A DNA stretch of 64,000 nucleotides from Obelidium mucronatum (taxonomy: Eukaryota; Chytridiomycota; Chytridiomycetes; Chytridiales; Chytriomycetaceae). The translations under genes were made by a program, and so were the position numbers. Positions within the stretch are counted from its first letter, which is position 1. Every line of letters starts with the position of its first letter. Shown here piece after piece: positions 9,801 through 22,481 of the stretch. Below the pieces are notes generated by a model. It was not told the DNA's origin, did not search any database, and saw only the letters and a list, made by a program, of their open reading frames with translations. The DNA lies in the NCBI GenBank assembly GCA_025765595.1, contig JAIVFH010000064.1, forward strand, positions 62,001 through 126,000. Direction: 5' to 3'.

Positions 9801-12800
9801 TGCTTGCAACTGCCAACAAGCAGAATATGAAGGAGCTCTTTGTCGAGCTTTGCTTGACTGTTCCTGTCAGACTGAATGTCCTCCTTCCGTATTTATCTTT
9901 TCTGATGAAACCACTGGTGCTCGCTCTGCAAGGCGGATCGGAGCTTGTAAGCCAGGGTTTGAGGACGTTAGAGCTGTGTATCGACAATCTTACACAAGAT
10001 TTTCTGGAGCCAATCATGTCACCAATTCAAGATGAATTGATGGATGCTCTCTGGAGACACTTGAAGCCACTTCCATACAAATGGGAGCACTCTCACACAA
10101 CGTTGAGAATTTTGGGCAAATTGGGTGGACGCAATAGGCGATTGCTGAATACGGGTCGAATTCAAGGGCCTGTAGACCTAAGTGGCGGGCTTGAAGGGAT
10201 GAATGGGGATCTTACTATGAATTCTGAAGTAGGGATCGAACTTCTATTTGCATTCAATCAAAAGCTGGATAAACCTCAAGTTTTGGTGTTGGATCCTTTG
10301 ATTTCTGTTGCGCTGAGGATTTTGGATGACTCAGAATGTCTACCTTTCCACCAAGAGCAGGTGTTTTTGTTTGCCAAAGCCTGTATTCCTTTGTTGCTGA
10401 GCATGGATGACACGACTGAGGATTTAGTGAATGCGGTATTGGAGCCTGCAAGTGATAACGCGATGGATTTGGACGAGCCGCCTGTGGTCAGCCCATTCAT
10501 TGATCCGCCTTTTGTTAAGAAAGAAAAGAAGGAAGCAAACGACCGAGCGCTTTCTGATCTGCTTTCGCTTTTGTTTACATGCGCAACCATTTCAGACCTC
10601 GAACTTCGCGCAACTACGTTGTTAGAGAACTTATGCCAGCACTTTGCGTTTCTAGCTGTTGCAGAAGCGCTGGATATGCGGCGAAAGCAAAAATCTCGCA
10701 GTGAAAGTGGCTCAACAATCGACGCTATTCTTAACTCGCCCACTTCTGCAATTGACGGATTCATAAGCGCTATTGTCCGTTCTTTGACGAGCGAAAACGT
10801 AAAGCAACGACAGTTTACTGAAAAGGCCTTTATACTCTTTTACCAATTGTGCCACACAATTGTGGAGAAAACCGGCAAAATGACCATTGACCAGCTTCCC
10901 GTTTTTCATATATTTTCTTGCAAGTTCAATAAGTGCTGTTATCGCCAGGAGTGGTATGAAAAGAGTGCGGGCTGTTTGGGAATTTGGTTGCTGACTTTCA
11001 AGATGGAATTTGGAATCAAGTGGATGTTGGACCACGAGTTGGAGTTCATCAAGGCTTTGCTTTATGTTTTAAAGGATGTGTCTCCCGAGATGGCGACGTC
11101 GAATGCCGAAAGTGCAAAAGCAGCCTTGACACATGTATTGAAAGTTTGCAACTCGCAATATTCTGTTGAGAAGAAGGCTGTTAAAGAAGAGAAAGATGGA
11201 GAAACCCAGCCGATGGAGAAAGACGATGCACATTCTCTTTCTGCGGCAGAAGTTGCTTTGAACGCTGACCGAGTGGCGAAGTTCAACAGTTTGATTTCTC
11301 TGCTAATCAGTGAGCTATCAAACTCAAACAGTGCAGTCCGCGACACCATTCAAGCAACGTTCCAACAGCTGGCTGAACTTACTGGCAGTGAAGTCTCTGA
11401 ACTCTTGATCCCTGTTCGAGAGAGGCTATTGCAGCCCATTTTCTCCAAACCCCTTCGAGCTCTCCCTTTTGCACTCCAAATAGGACACATCGATGCGATC
11501 ACGTACTGTTTGTCTCTGAGACCGGCTCTTCTGACTTTTGATGACCAGCTGATTCGACTTTTGAGCGAAGCTTTGGCTTTAGCAGATGCAGAGGATCAAG
11601 CGCTCGTCAGCAAACCGTCTCATTACAAGAATTCTGCTTCTTTAACCAACTTGCGTGTCGTTTGTATCAGGTTGCTTACGACCGCAATGACTTGCCCGGA
11701 TTTCAGTGGGGCCCGTCAAATTAATACTCGGGCGCGTATCATAGCAGTTTTCTTCAAGAGCCTGTATGCAAAGTCGAACGAAGTCGTAGATGTGGCTTAC
11801 CAAGGTTGGTCCTTTCATTGATAGAAATGTCATTAAATGTGTTTCAACAGGTCTTGCACTTGTTTTGAGTCAGCAGCAAAAGCTTCCGAAAGAATTGCTG
11901 CAAGCGGGATTAAAGCCCTATCCTCATTAATCTTCAAGAATACAAGCGCTTGACCGTTTCTGGTTTAGAAGGCCTGGCTAGGATGCTGGGACTCTTGACC
12001 AGTTACTTCAAAGTGGAGATTGGGAAGAAACTTTTGGATCATTGTCGCCAGTGGGCAGAACCGACTGTGTTGGCGAACGCCTCCGGAAGACCCCTCTCAG
12101 AAATTGAAGAAGTTAAGATCATGGCTGCGATTTTGAATGTGTTCCATCTACTCCCCCCTGCTGCTGTGAGTTATATTTGTCATGAGGTCAGAGAAAATTG
12201 TTTTTAACTATTTTTTTTCAAGAACTGCTTCATGGAAGAAATGGTCAAAACTGTTTTAGAGTTGGAAGTGGGGCTTCGCAGGACTATTTCCTCACCATTC
12301 CGACCGCCCCTCGTCAAGTATCTTAATCGATATGCCTCCGAATCCATCGACTTCTTCTTTGAAAGACTGGGAGATCCTGTTTATTCTTCTCTATTCTTGG
12401 CCGTGCTGGCGGATGAGCTGGCAAGTCCACTCCGTGTAGAAATTCTGAACAGCACAGACAAGATTATTGCCAGCACCTTTGAAAATGAAACTATGGATGC
12501 TCCAAGTGGCCATCTCCATGCAGTAGCGGTTCAGATAGTGAGAATCGTTTCTGAGTACCGCCCAACATGGCTACTGCAAGAAAAAAAACTCGGCGCCCAT
12601 GTCAAGGCGCACTGGAAACGGATTCGTAATTCAACACCGCTAACTGAGCTTAGTATGGAGAAAAGTCAAGAATACCGAAACATTTTGGAAATCTTCATTG
12701 CCATTGCAACAAACGATCCGACGCAGTACTCTATACACTACGAAATTCTTGAAGGATTTAACACAACAGAAATTTTGGATGTTGGGTTTCTGAAGGCATT

Positions 12801-15800
12801 TTTTTTCAATACTGCGTGCTTGAGTTACACGACTGCTCAAAAGAGGTCCATCATTCATCAGTTTTGGGAGGAGTTCAACTCGGGAGAATTGACGCATTCC
12901 CTTAAGACTTTGGCATTAAGATACATGGTGATCCCTATGCTTCAATCTGCTCATGATCAAAAATGTATTGGGGAGATCATTGACTCGGAAATGGTTTGTC
13001 TTGATTGTTATCACACAGAAAGCGTATTTTAAGTTTTCGTCCAGATATCATTGATTCAGAGCAAAATTTGGCATCCAACTCTTGTTGAGCAAGAGTTGGC
13101 AGCGTTGGATGACTTTTTGCGGGCAGAACTGCTGCAGTTCAGTACCCTCTTGATTCAATGTGCATCTGCTGCAACTTCAGAAGCCAAGAAAGATGTTATT
13201 AAATTCGCTTGGAATCAAATTAAAGTCGAAGATGTGACTTGTAAACAAGCGGCATATGTGTTGTTGGTTGGTGTTTGTTTTGTACCATCTGTGTGTTTCT
13301 AAAACATATTGCGCAAACAGTCAAACTTTATTCATGAATATGAAACTCCTCCGAAAATCGCTACACAAATCTATGTCGCCCTTCTGAAAGCCCACCAATC
13401 TGAAAGCCGCGTTTTAGTTAAACAAGCGCTTGATGTTCTTCTTCCTGTTGCCCCAAAGCGGATTGTCGCTCCTGGCTCCTCTACAGAGACCAAAATCCCA
13501 ACATGGGTTCGATGGACCAAGAAAGTTATTTCGGAGGATGGCCATAATATGTCACAGCTTTTGACCCTTTATCAGCTCCTTATCAGACATGCTGATTTGT
13601 TTTACCCACACCGCGACAACTTTATTGGAAACATTGTTACCTCCTTTGCTCGTTTGGGATTGTTAACGAATGCCACTGCTGAAACCAAGACCATTTCTAT
13701 TGATCTTTGTGAACTTATCTTGAACTGGGAGAATATGAAGGTGAAGGATCTTTCTGGTGACTTTGCCGCCATGGCTGTGGATGAGAATGAATATGACGCT
13801 GCGTCAAATGCCAGTAACAAGGAAACTATTCTCGGTTATTTGATTCGATTCGTTTCATCTCCATTGGAAGCAAGTATTCGGCCAGGACTTGTAGGGCGAG
13901 CCTTAAACACGCTAAGAGCGCTACTCTTGTTGTGGCCAGATGCCAACATTAAATTTTCTCACTTTGACAAGGCTGTTGCTTTGGAGTTGAAGGAAGAACA
14001 CGCACCAATCATTCGAGACACCATCGAAGTCCTTGAAGTTGTCCTGTCAAATCGATCGCATTCTTGGATTCTTGGTCACATCAGCTCACTCTTGAAACCT
14101 ATCGAGCTATGGATCCAATGCGACAATCCTGTCATCGTTAAGCGCATCGCCCAAGTGCTTGAAAAGGTGTATAGTGCCGCTTTGAGTCCAGATGCGGTGG
14201 ATATCAGATATGCAACAGATGTGACTGCCTTTTTGAAAATGGTGGACACCGTTACTGGGAAACTCCTGAATACCATGAGCAATGTTTTCTCTCTTCTCTC
14301 CATTTTAAAAGTGGTCTTTGAGTCAAAGCCCTCTGTCCTGGATGAGCGAACTTTGGTGGATCTAATGAAGTTGCTGACAAAGCTGTCGAAGGAACATTTG
14401 CTGCCTGCAAACAATAATGCCCATATGCTGACAAATCCTCCAACAAATCCTGGTCCCGAAACTTTGACGTCCATGCTGGTTATGCTGTTGGACTTAGTGA
14501 AGCACAAGATGTCTCTTCTGAAAGACTACAGGCGTCCATTCCAAGATTGTCTGTTACAGCTGGTGGCAGAATCTAATGATGTTACTCTTTTGAATTGCCT
14601 TTTGAAAATTGTCGAGGAGTGGATATTCAAAAATACCGAGGCATTCCCAACACTCAAAGAAAAAGCCAATCTCGTGTTCAAAATGATGAATTTCGAGAAT
14701 CGAGACAAGGATCTTGCAGAACGCTACTTGCTTTTGGTTTCTTCTATCTATAAGGATCCAAATTATGGTCGTTCTGAATTGACTGTGCGCCTCGAGAATG
14801 CGTTCTTGATGGGAACGAAATCTGAGAACCCAACCATCAGAGAGCTTTTTTCAGACACGCTGAATAATAGTCTGGAAAATGCCGTGTTTCCTCGTTTGCA
14901 ATATGTTGTTGGGATTCAGAATTGGGAATTTTTGTCGAATACGTTCTACCTCAAGCAAGGCCTGGATATACTCCTGGGCTGTGTTGATTGGAGCCGACCA
15001 GTCAATTCGTCTTGCGCTGGATACCGTGTCAGCGCTGCTACTTTTGGGATAAAAGCTACTTATTCATCGGCTATGGCTGTTGATACAGATCCTGCATCGG
15101 AGCATTCTAAATACACTAGCTTCTTGAAAGAAATGCGCTCTATGGATGTTGGAGTGATTATACGAGCTGCTCGTGAATTCAATTATCTTGATGCTGATAT
15201 TTCTTCGATCCTTTGGTCTGCTTTATTCCCAGTATCGTGGGATTTGCTGAGTTCTGGAGAGCGTCAGACATTGACTCGATTGTTGATTTTATTGCTTGGA
15301 AAGGATTTCAACATCAAGCAAATGGGTTACAGACCAAATGTTGTTGCAACCTTGCTAGACGGAGCCTGCAGATGTACACCATCTGTTGAACTTCCTCCAC
15401 AACTTGTGAAGTACGTTGGTAAAAACTTCAATGCCTGGCACACAAGTTTGGAATTGCTTCAGAATGCTGCCACGATGCAGAGGAGTGCAATGTCGACATC
15501 GAGAGAAGAAGAGCGCGTGAAAGAGATTACTTTAGATGCACTAGGCGAGTTACTGTCATCTTTGTCTGAAGACGATTACTTGAGCGGATTGTGGCGTCGT
15601 CGTTGTTTGTTTGCCGAAACAAATGCTGCTGTTTCATTTGAGCAATGCGGGCTGTGGGTTCAATCGCAGACTCTATATGAAAATGCTCAAGCAAAGGCAC
15701 GCACCGGTTTACTTCCGTTTACCGAATCAGAGTACAACATGTGGGAAGATCATTGGGTTACGTGTGCCAAAAAGCTCCAGCAATGGGATATTTTGATTGA

Positions 15801-18800
15801 TTTGTCTAAACATGAAGGAAATACTGAAATGTTGTTGGAAAGTGCGTGGAGATTGTCGGATTGGTATGTAGTGATTTTTCAAATTAGTCATATCTCATTC
15901 AGTTCTTCAACAGGTTCCAAGACCGTGAGAGTTTACAATTATCCCTTCGAGCGTTGCCAGAAACCAAATCCCCGAGAAAGAAGGTTAAACAGTAGTGCAT
16001 ATAATAGGTTTCTTACTCTCGTCTCCTTTTTACGTATAGATTTTCGAAGCGCTGTTATCTTTGCTGAAAGGACAAGAGAGTGGGGTCCCTGATAGACAGG
16101 AATTCAAGAAGCTGTGCGATGAAGGAATTCAACTCACTCTCCAAAACTGGTTCTCACTACCTACGATTGCTTCAAACGCACACATATCTCTTCTTCATAC
16201 CTTTCAGATATTTGTTGAATTGCAAGAAGCTGCTCAGATCCAGGAAAACTTGCTTCAAACAAACGTTGGGAATATTGAACAAAAGTCTCAAGAGTTAAAG
16301 GGGATACTCATTACTTGGAGAGAGCGCCTGCCGAACGTTTGGGACGACATCACACTTTGGTCCGATCTTGTTGCGTGGAGGCAGCACGTGTTTTCAACAA
16401 TCAACAAGGCATATGTCCCTCTCATCCCTCAGCTCCAACCTCAAGGTGGCGCTTCAAATCCTACAAGTTCGTATGCTTATCGCGGCTATCATGAAACTGC
16501 ATGGATTATCAACAGATTTTCCCATGTTGCCCGAAAACACCAGTTGACGGATGTTTGTGTTTCTAGCCTAACGAAGATTTATACTTTACCCAACATTGAA
16601 ATTCCTGAAGCGTTCTGTAAGTTCTTGTTGCTTTGTTTTTCGAATTTATACTGAATTTTGTAAACAGACAAACTTCGTGAGCAAGCAAAGTGCCACTTCC
16701 ACTCGCCGTTAGAATATCCCACTGGTCTTGATGTGATCAACAACACTAATTTGCACTACTTTTCAAAGCCTCAGAGCGCGGAGTTTTTTACTCTGAAGGG
16801 CGTCTTCCTGTCAAAAATGGGATTGCATGAAGATGCAGTCCAAGCTTTTTCATCAGCGACTCAAATGGAAATGGGTCTTCCGAAAGCATGGGCTGCTTGG
16901 GGACAATACAACGAGCAATTGTTTAAGGAGAATCCCACTGAAGTCGTCAAATATGGAAACGAAGCAGTTCAATGCTACTTGCAAGCGGCTGGCATTTACA
17001 ACAATGCTCGCTCTAGAAAGTATATTGCTCGAATTATTTGGCTTATGGGACTAGATGATGGCGATCAAACTTTGGCCAAGACGTTTGACAACTATAAAAG
17101 CGAAACTCCTTTGTGGTACTGGATCACGTTCATTCCACAGCTCTTGTCTGCTTTGTCCGGAAAAGAAGCACGATATGCTCGAACAATTTTGATGAAAATC
17201 GCAAAGGCGTACCCCCAGGTTTGACTTCTGTTTCATTGGGCTTTGGTTACTTACTTCTGACTTCACAGGCGTTACACTTTCAATTGAGAACAACTAAGGA
17301 AGATTTTATGGTGATAAAGAAGCAAGCCGTAATGGTCGCTGCTAAAGCTAATGAAGCGGCTCTTGCAGCCAATGCTTCGGCATCAGCGCCAGCCAATCCA
17401 GAATCATCGGCACCGAACCCATCGAGTACTGAAGCTTCGTCAGCCCCACTCAAAAGTGAATCTGTAGCTGAAGTACCCGTGAAGGAAGATGACAAAATGC
17501 AAGAAGATACCAAAATTAAGGAAGAAAATAGTGGTAGCCAAGAAACAGCGACCACCCAACAGCAACCGCCTCCTGCCCCTACACTGCCTCCCACAGCTAC
17601 TGCAGCACCTATTGCTCGAAAGCAACCTTGGGAATATGTTGAAGAGATTATGGCATTGCTTAAGACGGCTTTTCCCCTGTTAACTCTTTCCATGGAAACA
17701 ATGGTCGATCAAATCAACCAGCGATTGAAGCCTTCATCTGATGAAGACATATATCGATTGGTGACGGCTCTCCTGAGTGATGGCATTCAAGTAAGTCTCA
17801 ATCTTGACTATTGGTTTCATCTCTTAATTTTATTGTCAATACAGCAATTATCTAAAGATTTTGGCGATGCCAGCACTCTGTCGCAAACAACTGAAATTAA
17901 TTTGTTAAGATTTGCAGATAGTATGAAGCCGAATCACATGAAGGTTTGTTTCATGCGTGACAAAACTTACATTTAACCAAATTCATCATTCAGTACAAGG
18001 CTCTCTTTGAAGAAGATTTCATAAAAATCAAGCCAAACTTGACCCAACTTGTGGATAACTTTAGGAACTGGCGCGATAAGCTTGAAGTCCTCCTTGACAA
18101 CCGCCCAAGGAAGCAGCATTTAGAATACTTTTCGCACTATCTTGTCGAGTTTGAATACCAAAAGTTTGATGAAATTGAGGTTCCTGGTCAGTACTTTTTG
18201 GTCGACAAGGATACAAACAAGGATTTCATTCGCATTGATCGGTTCCAACCCTGAAGTGGAAGTTTTGAGGGGTTCCCGGCGTCTTACTATTCGCGGACAT
18301 GACGGAACGCTCCATCCTTTCATTGTCCAGCATCCCGCTGCACGAAATTGTCGACGAGAGGAGAGAATCATTCAGTTGTTCAGAATTTTCAATGGGTAAG
18401 TAGGCGATTGCCTCTTTATCGAATGTAGATACTGACTTGATTTGACTTGTTTCAGCGTCCTGGAGAGAAAAAAGGAGAGCAGATGTCGAGGACTCAAGTT
18501 CCACTTGCCAATTATTGTACCTCTTTCTCCTATGGTTCGAATTGTGGCCGATGATCCATCTTACAAAAGCCTTCAAGATATTTATGAAGATCATTGTCAC
18601 GAATCCGGAATCCACCGCGACGATCCGATTCTTTACTTTATTCAAAAAATGAGGGAAATGCATGCTCAAGCGGAAGCTGGCAAAAAAGGAGTATGTGAAA
18701 ACGCAACTGTTTTTTTTGAGGCGAACAATTAATCTTACTTTCTCGGTTTTAAATTGTTTTTCAGAAAGTGGAGATTTTGAATTTGAAGACTGAGTTGATG

Positions 18801-19648
18801 GAAGATATTGCGAACAGAATGGTCCCTGAGAATATTCTGACCAAGGTATGACCCAACAGGCTTTGCGCTTACCCAACGCTTACAATGTTTATTGCAGTAC
18901 ATGGTTAAGAATATGAAGTCGTATATGGATCTCTGGAATATGCGAAAGCAGTTTACCAATCAGATGGCAGCCGTCACAGTACATGACTTACCTTTTCAGT
19001 ATCGGCCACAGGACAGCCTAACAAATTCCATATTTCAATGCGAACTGGTGACGTGTGGACAACTGATTTGCACCCAAGTGAGTGCTTTGCCCTGTCTAAA
19101 AAAGCTGTTTTGGATTAATCCGCTTTTTATTAGCAATTAACAACACGAATTATCTGATCGCCAACATCGAGTCTGTTCCTTTCCGTTTGACTCCCAATAT
19201 TCAGCATTTTATCACTCCAATGGGAATGGAGGGGGTCTTTACGAGCGGAGTTATGTCTATCGCACGTGGATTAAGTGAGCCAGAGGTAAAGACTAGCGTA
19301 GCGGGGGCTTCTCATTTTGATGGACTACTTATCAAAAAAAAACACCACTGTGTTTTGTTTTAGTCTGAGCTTGAAGACTACCTCGCCATTTTTATTCGCG
19401 ACGAGCTTATTACCTCGCAGAATACTTCGCGTAAACCGGCATTCCAAGACGCTCAACTTCGAGATTATGTGACTCAAAACTGTGATTTACTTGTTAAACG
19501 GACTGCAGCTTTGGCATGTAAAGTGGAACGAGAGAAGGGCGTGGAAACAGCGCATCCAGCAAATCAAACAATTTTGGATTTGATAAGTCAAGCCGGTAAC
19601 CCGTTGAAATTGGCTCAAATGGATGGGATTTGGTTGGCAATGTTGTAA
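6900..19648 (+). CDS. TRA1: TRA1/TRRAP, SAGA and NuA4 activator-binding pseudokinase
   Basis: Largest gene here: about 26 exons, 25 short introns and roughly 3770 residues, close to yeast Tra1 (3744). The protein is the PIKK-family scaffold of the SAGA and NuA4 acetyltransferase complexes and binds activators. Seen in order: a HEAT region ([64 protein letters not shown]), the FAT region, the pseudokinase segment ([35 protein letters not shown]) without the catalytic motifs of active kinases, and a FATC end ([16 protein letters not shown]). The proposed start at 6900 gives [16 protein letters not shown] over four small exons and is less certain. An in-frame protein needs single extra bases ignored at 7426-7430 (C5), 11916-11918 (CCC), 18249-18251 (CCC), about 18972-18981 and about 19011-19018. 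No other stops interrupt it, so a live gene with sequence errors is likelier than a pseudogene. Confidence 0.93.
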
Positions 19649-19849
19649 TAAAATGTTAAGTGATTGTTTTGCGTTGAATTTTGCCCGCCGGAAAATTAAT
19701 TTGAAGCATCGATGAGAAAGGTATTGTTGCAAGCGAACTCTCTTCACCATGTTGGTTATCTATTGACGCGATTGTACGAGATTTACGCCCACTGATGTCT
19801 AACTCTACCGGTACCGAAGCAGACAACACAGGGAACGGCCTGACGGAAT

Positions 19850-20900
19850 ATGAATCAACTCTGCTTGCTTTTCTTTTCGGGTGAGACAGGACAACATGTG
19901 CGAGTCGCTAAAAATGAAAAAAGTCTGGCCATCAACACTTCAGCTGTCGGGTTATTTTGCACGATACACCGCCTACTCACAACGAAATCAAATTCATTTT
20001 GGATCGTTGCTGGCTTGATGACATTATTCAATGTCTTCTCGATCGTGTATCAAATTTCGTATGTGTGGTCGTTATTCCTTGAAGAAGGAAACTGTATAGC
20101 TGGGAACTTTGTCGCCAACTTTACGAGCCATCTGTTTTATCTAAGCTTTGGTAAACAAATGTTCTTTTTGCGCAGATTTTTTTAGGAGGAGTCTGTTATG
20201 GAAATAACAAAACCACACAACCACTCATTTAGACACATTTCTCTTGTACAAAACATACTCGATAAGTTTACAAAATCGATTCATTGTGTGGGGGGTTGTG
20301 ATTCTGTTTATTCATCGACTCGTTTGGACCGTGTGGGATATTGTTGCCTCAACAGGAGTATGGGATGCCGATACTCAAACGTGCTCGTATCAACAGTTCC
20401 CGATAACGGGAGTGGGGTACAATGTATCTGATATTTTAATCGACTGTTTTGCTACTACTGTCGCGGTTTCATTTAATTATTCGAGTTTGAGCTCAAACCT
20501 TTCGCAAACTGTTCAAGTGCTGGTGAAGGAAAATAGTTGAGCAACAGCTATATTATTTTTTCTTATTTTTTTTTCGTCTTTCTTAATTGATCGGTTGTAT
20601 TCATTCATAGTTCTGCGGACTGCTTTTATAACATCCATCAACTTGTACGGGCTCTATTCAAGCGCCTTCATCACAGACATTTTTCTCTTCAACTTGACAT
20701 ACAATATTCAAGATTACGCGTACGCGATTGCATTGAATTCCGAACTATTTTGGATTGACCAACGAAAGAGTACAAAGGAAGCTGTTTTGTACAAACAAAG
20801 ACCATCGATTGTTGAAGGATTATCTGTCGGGAATCCTTCTCAATCGAAACGGCTTTCTTTTGTGGCTTCGGCGCGGTCGCAGCGAAAATCTTTGGTTTGA
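19850..20900 (+). CDS. Multi-pass membrane protein of unknown family
   Basis: Proposed exons 19850-19880, 19944-20150, 20233-20535 and 20611-20900, all with GT-AG ends and matching phases, giving about 276 residues. Hydrophobic helices include SNSFWIVAGLMTLFNVFSIV, ISYVWSLFL, FIVWGVVILFIHRLVWTVW and YNVSDILIDCFATTVAVSF, suggesting six or seven membrane passes. The C-terminal 50 residues are basic and serine-rich (SVGNPSQSKRLSFVASARSQ) and likely cytoplasmic. The layout suggests a small serpentine receptor, but I recognise no family motif. The alternative ATG at 19795 gives a frame that does not join exon 2, so I preferred 19850. Confidence 0.6.
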
Positions 20901-21024
20901 AGTCTTAGAGCAGAGAAATTAAAACGAAAATAATGGAAAATGAAACTTTTAAACCTCTATTTATTTATTTTTTATTTATTTTCATGCATGAGCGTTTGTT
21001 ATCAGCCACTTCGTTTTTTTTTTT

Positions 21025-21576
21025 TTAATCTCGGGCTCGTGAACATAACCGACAACATCCAGCCAACAACAAAAACAGAAACCCAATAATCAACATGATT
21101 GTCCAAACAACAGGAAACTTTTGATCTGCTTCATTGCTAGGAAATAATTCTGAAGACGATCCCTTGTTCTCAGCCGCCGCCGCCGTGGTTGTTGTTGTCG
21201 CTTTCACAACAGCAGCTGTTCCATGGTTGCTTCCAGTTTCTGATGATGATGAGTTGTGTGATGATGATGATGATGATCCTTCTCCTGCAGAGTGAGGATC
21301 TTTGCTATCGCTAGTGCCTTCTACAACAGCAGTTCTCGATGGAGCTATTACAACAGGCGGTGGTGGTGAAACAGTTGTTTGGCTTCGATCCACGACGCAG
21401 GGAGATAGATCAAGGTTGGCGAAACAGTGAAGACCAGGCGGGCAATCTGCATCTGGAAACGTGCATGACTGGAGACACTTTGAATTGGCGTCGCTAAAGT
21501 CTCGACCGCATCGGATTTGTTGGGCGGCAGTGAAGGTGGAGAGGAACGTCAACAACAAGAGGATGGTGATCTTCAT
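21025..21576 (-). CDS. Type I membrane protein with RCG..CFANLD domain only
   Basis: 183 residues, single exon. Signal peptide (ITILLLLTFLSTFTAAQQ), then one cysteine-rich domain: RCGRDFSDANSKCLQSC, DCPPGLHCFANLDLSPC. A long Ser/Thr/His-rich linker follows, likely O-glycosylated, then the juxtamembrane motif LFPSNEADQKFPVVWT and a transmembrane helix with a short tail (CCRLCSRARD). It lacks the CFEM-like domain of its relatives. The same juxtamembrane-plus-helix block is in the adjacent gene at 21679-22344, which has only the CFEM-like domain. Confidence 0.82.
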   Translation of the reverse strand: MKITILLLLTFLSTFTAAQQIRCGRDFSDANSKCLQSCTFPDADCPPGLHCFANLDLSPCVVDRSQTTVSPPPPVVIAPSRTAVVEGTSDSKDPHSAGEGSSSSSSHNSSSSETGSNHGTAAVVKATTTTTAAAAENKGSSSELFPSNEADQKFPVVWTIMLIIGFLFLLLAGCCRLCSRARD

Positions 21577-21678
21577 GAGTTCTAAATGGATGATTTTTTT
21601 TTGATTAAAAAAAAGAGGGATTGTATAATTTTTTATTGAAAATAAATAAATACAAGTCCCGAAAAAAAAAAAATTAGT

Positions 21679-22344
21679 TCAAACTTGGGATAGCTTTATC
21701 CAACACGACCGAATTCCATAAATTATGAGAACGGAAAAGAAGACAATCAGGAACACTGTCCAAACCGCCGGAATCTTTTGTTCCTTTTCATTGGATGGAA
21801 AGAACTTAAGCCCAGCATCTCCCTCTGCTGCTGCTGCTGCTGTTGCTATTGTGCTTGTTGCAGGTGTTGAGCCTGTTGGATGGGGCTTGTCGTCAACATG
21901 AGCCACAGCCACAGTAGTTGACTCCACCGGACTACTACCACTAGAGGTATTCCATAGTAGTAGTCCCCCTTTGCATTCGCGAAGGATTTCGTCAGACCGA
22001 GCTTCAAGCATTGTGACAATGAGGTTGACATCCGACGGGGCACAAGTGGAACTCAGACACATTTCAAGAGCTATTGGAATGCTTAGCGAGCCAGTTGATC
22101 TGCTGGCGTCGCATAGCGTTGATTGCGCCAGTAGTGCGTTGTTTGATAGACATGAGGTCAGGCAAGGGGGGCATGTGTCAAGGATTGACTGGAATATTTG
22201 CACACTACTCGCATGTGATTGTGATTGTGCGGGTTCGGCTGTTGGTTGGAGTGTTGGCGCATGCAGCGGTAGGCTATTGCTGAAGGCAGTTAAGAATAGA
22301 ACAAGTTGGATCAAAGCTGCTATGAGGTGTGATAATGAGGGCAT
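21679..22344 (-). CDS. Type I membrane protein with CFEM-like domain only
   Basis: 221 residues, single exon. Signal peptide, short Pro/Ser/Gln spacer, then a cysteine domain (TCPPCLTSCLSNN, TLCDAS, MCLSSTCAPSDVN, RECKGG) with the six-cysteine spacing of the second domain in the gene at 5905-6716. A Ser/Thr/Ala-rich linker leads to KFFPSNEKEQKIPAVWT and a transmembrane helix, nearly matching the neighbouring gene's C-terminus. It lies about 100 bp upstream of that gene on the same strand. Together the pair carries the two domains that relatives have in one chain. Confidence 0.8.
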   Translation of the reverse strand: MPSLSHLIAALIQLVLFLTAFSNSLPLHAPTLQPTAEPAQSQSHASSVQIFQSILDTCPPCLTSCLSNNALLAQSTLCDASRSTGSLSIPIALEMCLSSTCAPSDVNLIVTMLEARSDEILRECKGGLLLWNTSSGSSPVESTTVAVAHVDDKPHPTGSTPATSTIATAAAAAEGDAGLKFFPSNEKEQKIPAVWTVFLIVFFSVLIIYGIRSCWIKLSQV

Positions 22345-22481
22345 ATTTGGTTTGAAAGAAAAACGAAAAGACGACCATCATCATAAAGTTTGAAGAGGTT
22401 CTATATTCTAAAGTAATGTCCGTTTCAAAGAAAAGAAAGAATCGGACGCGGAAATTCGAGATTGAATCGTAGTAAAAAAAA

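Noticed and set aside
18961..18995. A 21-base intron (GTACAT...TTTCAG) in TRA1
   Set aside because: Too short for splicing here, and it would remove the conserved MTYLFSIGH segment; a single-base insertion explains the frame better.
6900..19648. TRA1 as a pseudogene
   Set aside because: Only single-base insertions, no substitution stops, all splice sites intact, and conservation through to the FATC end argue for a functional gene with sequence errors.
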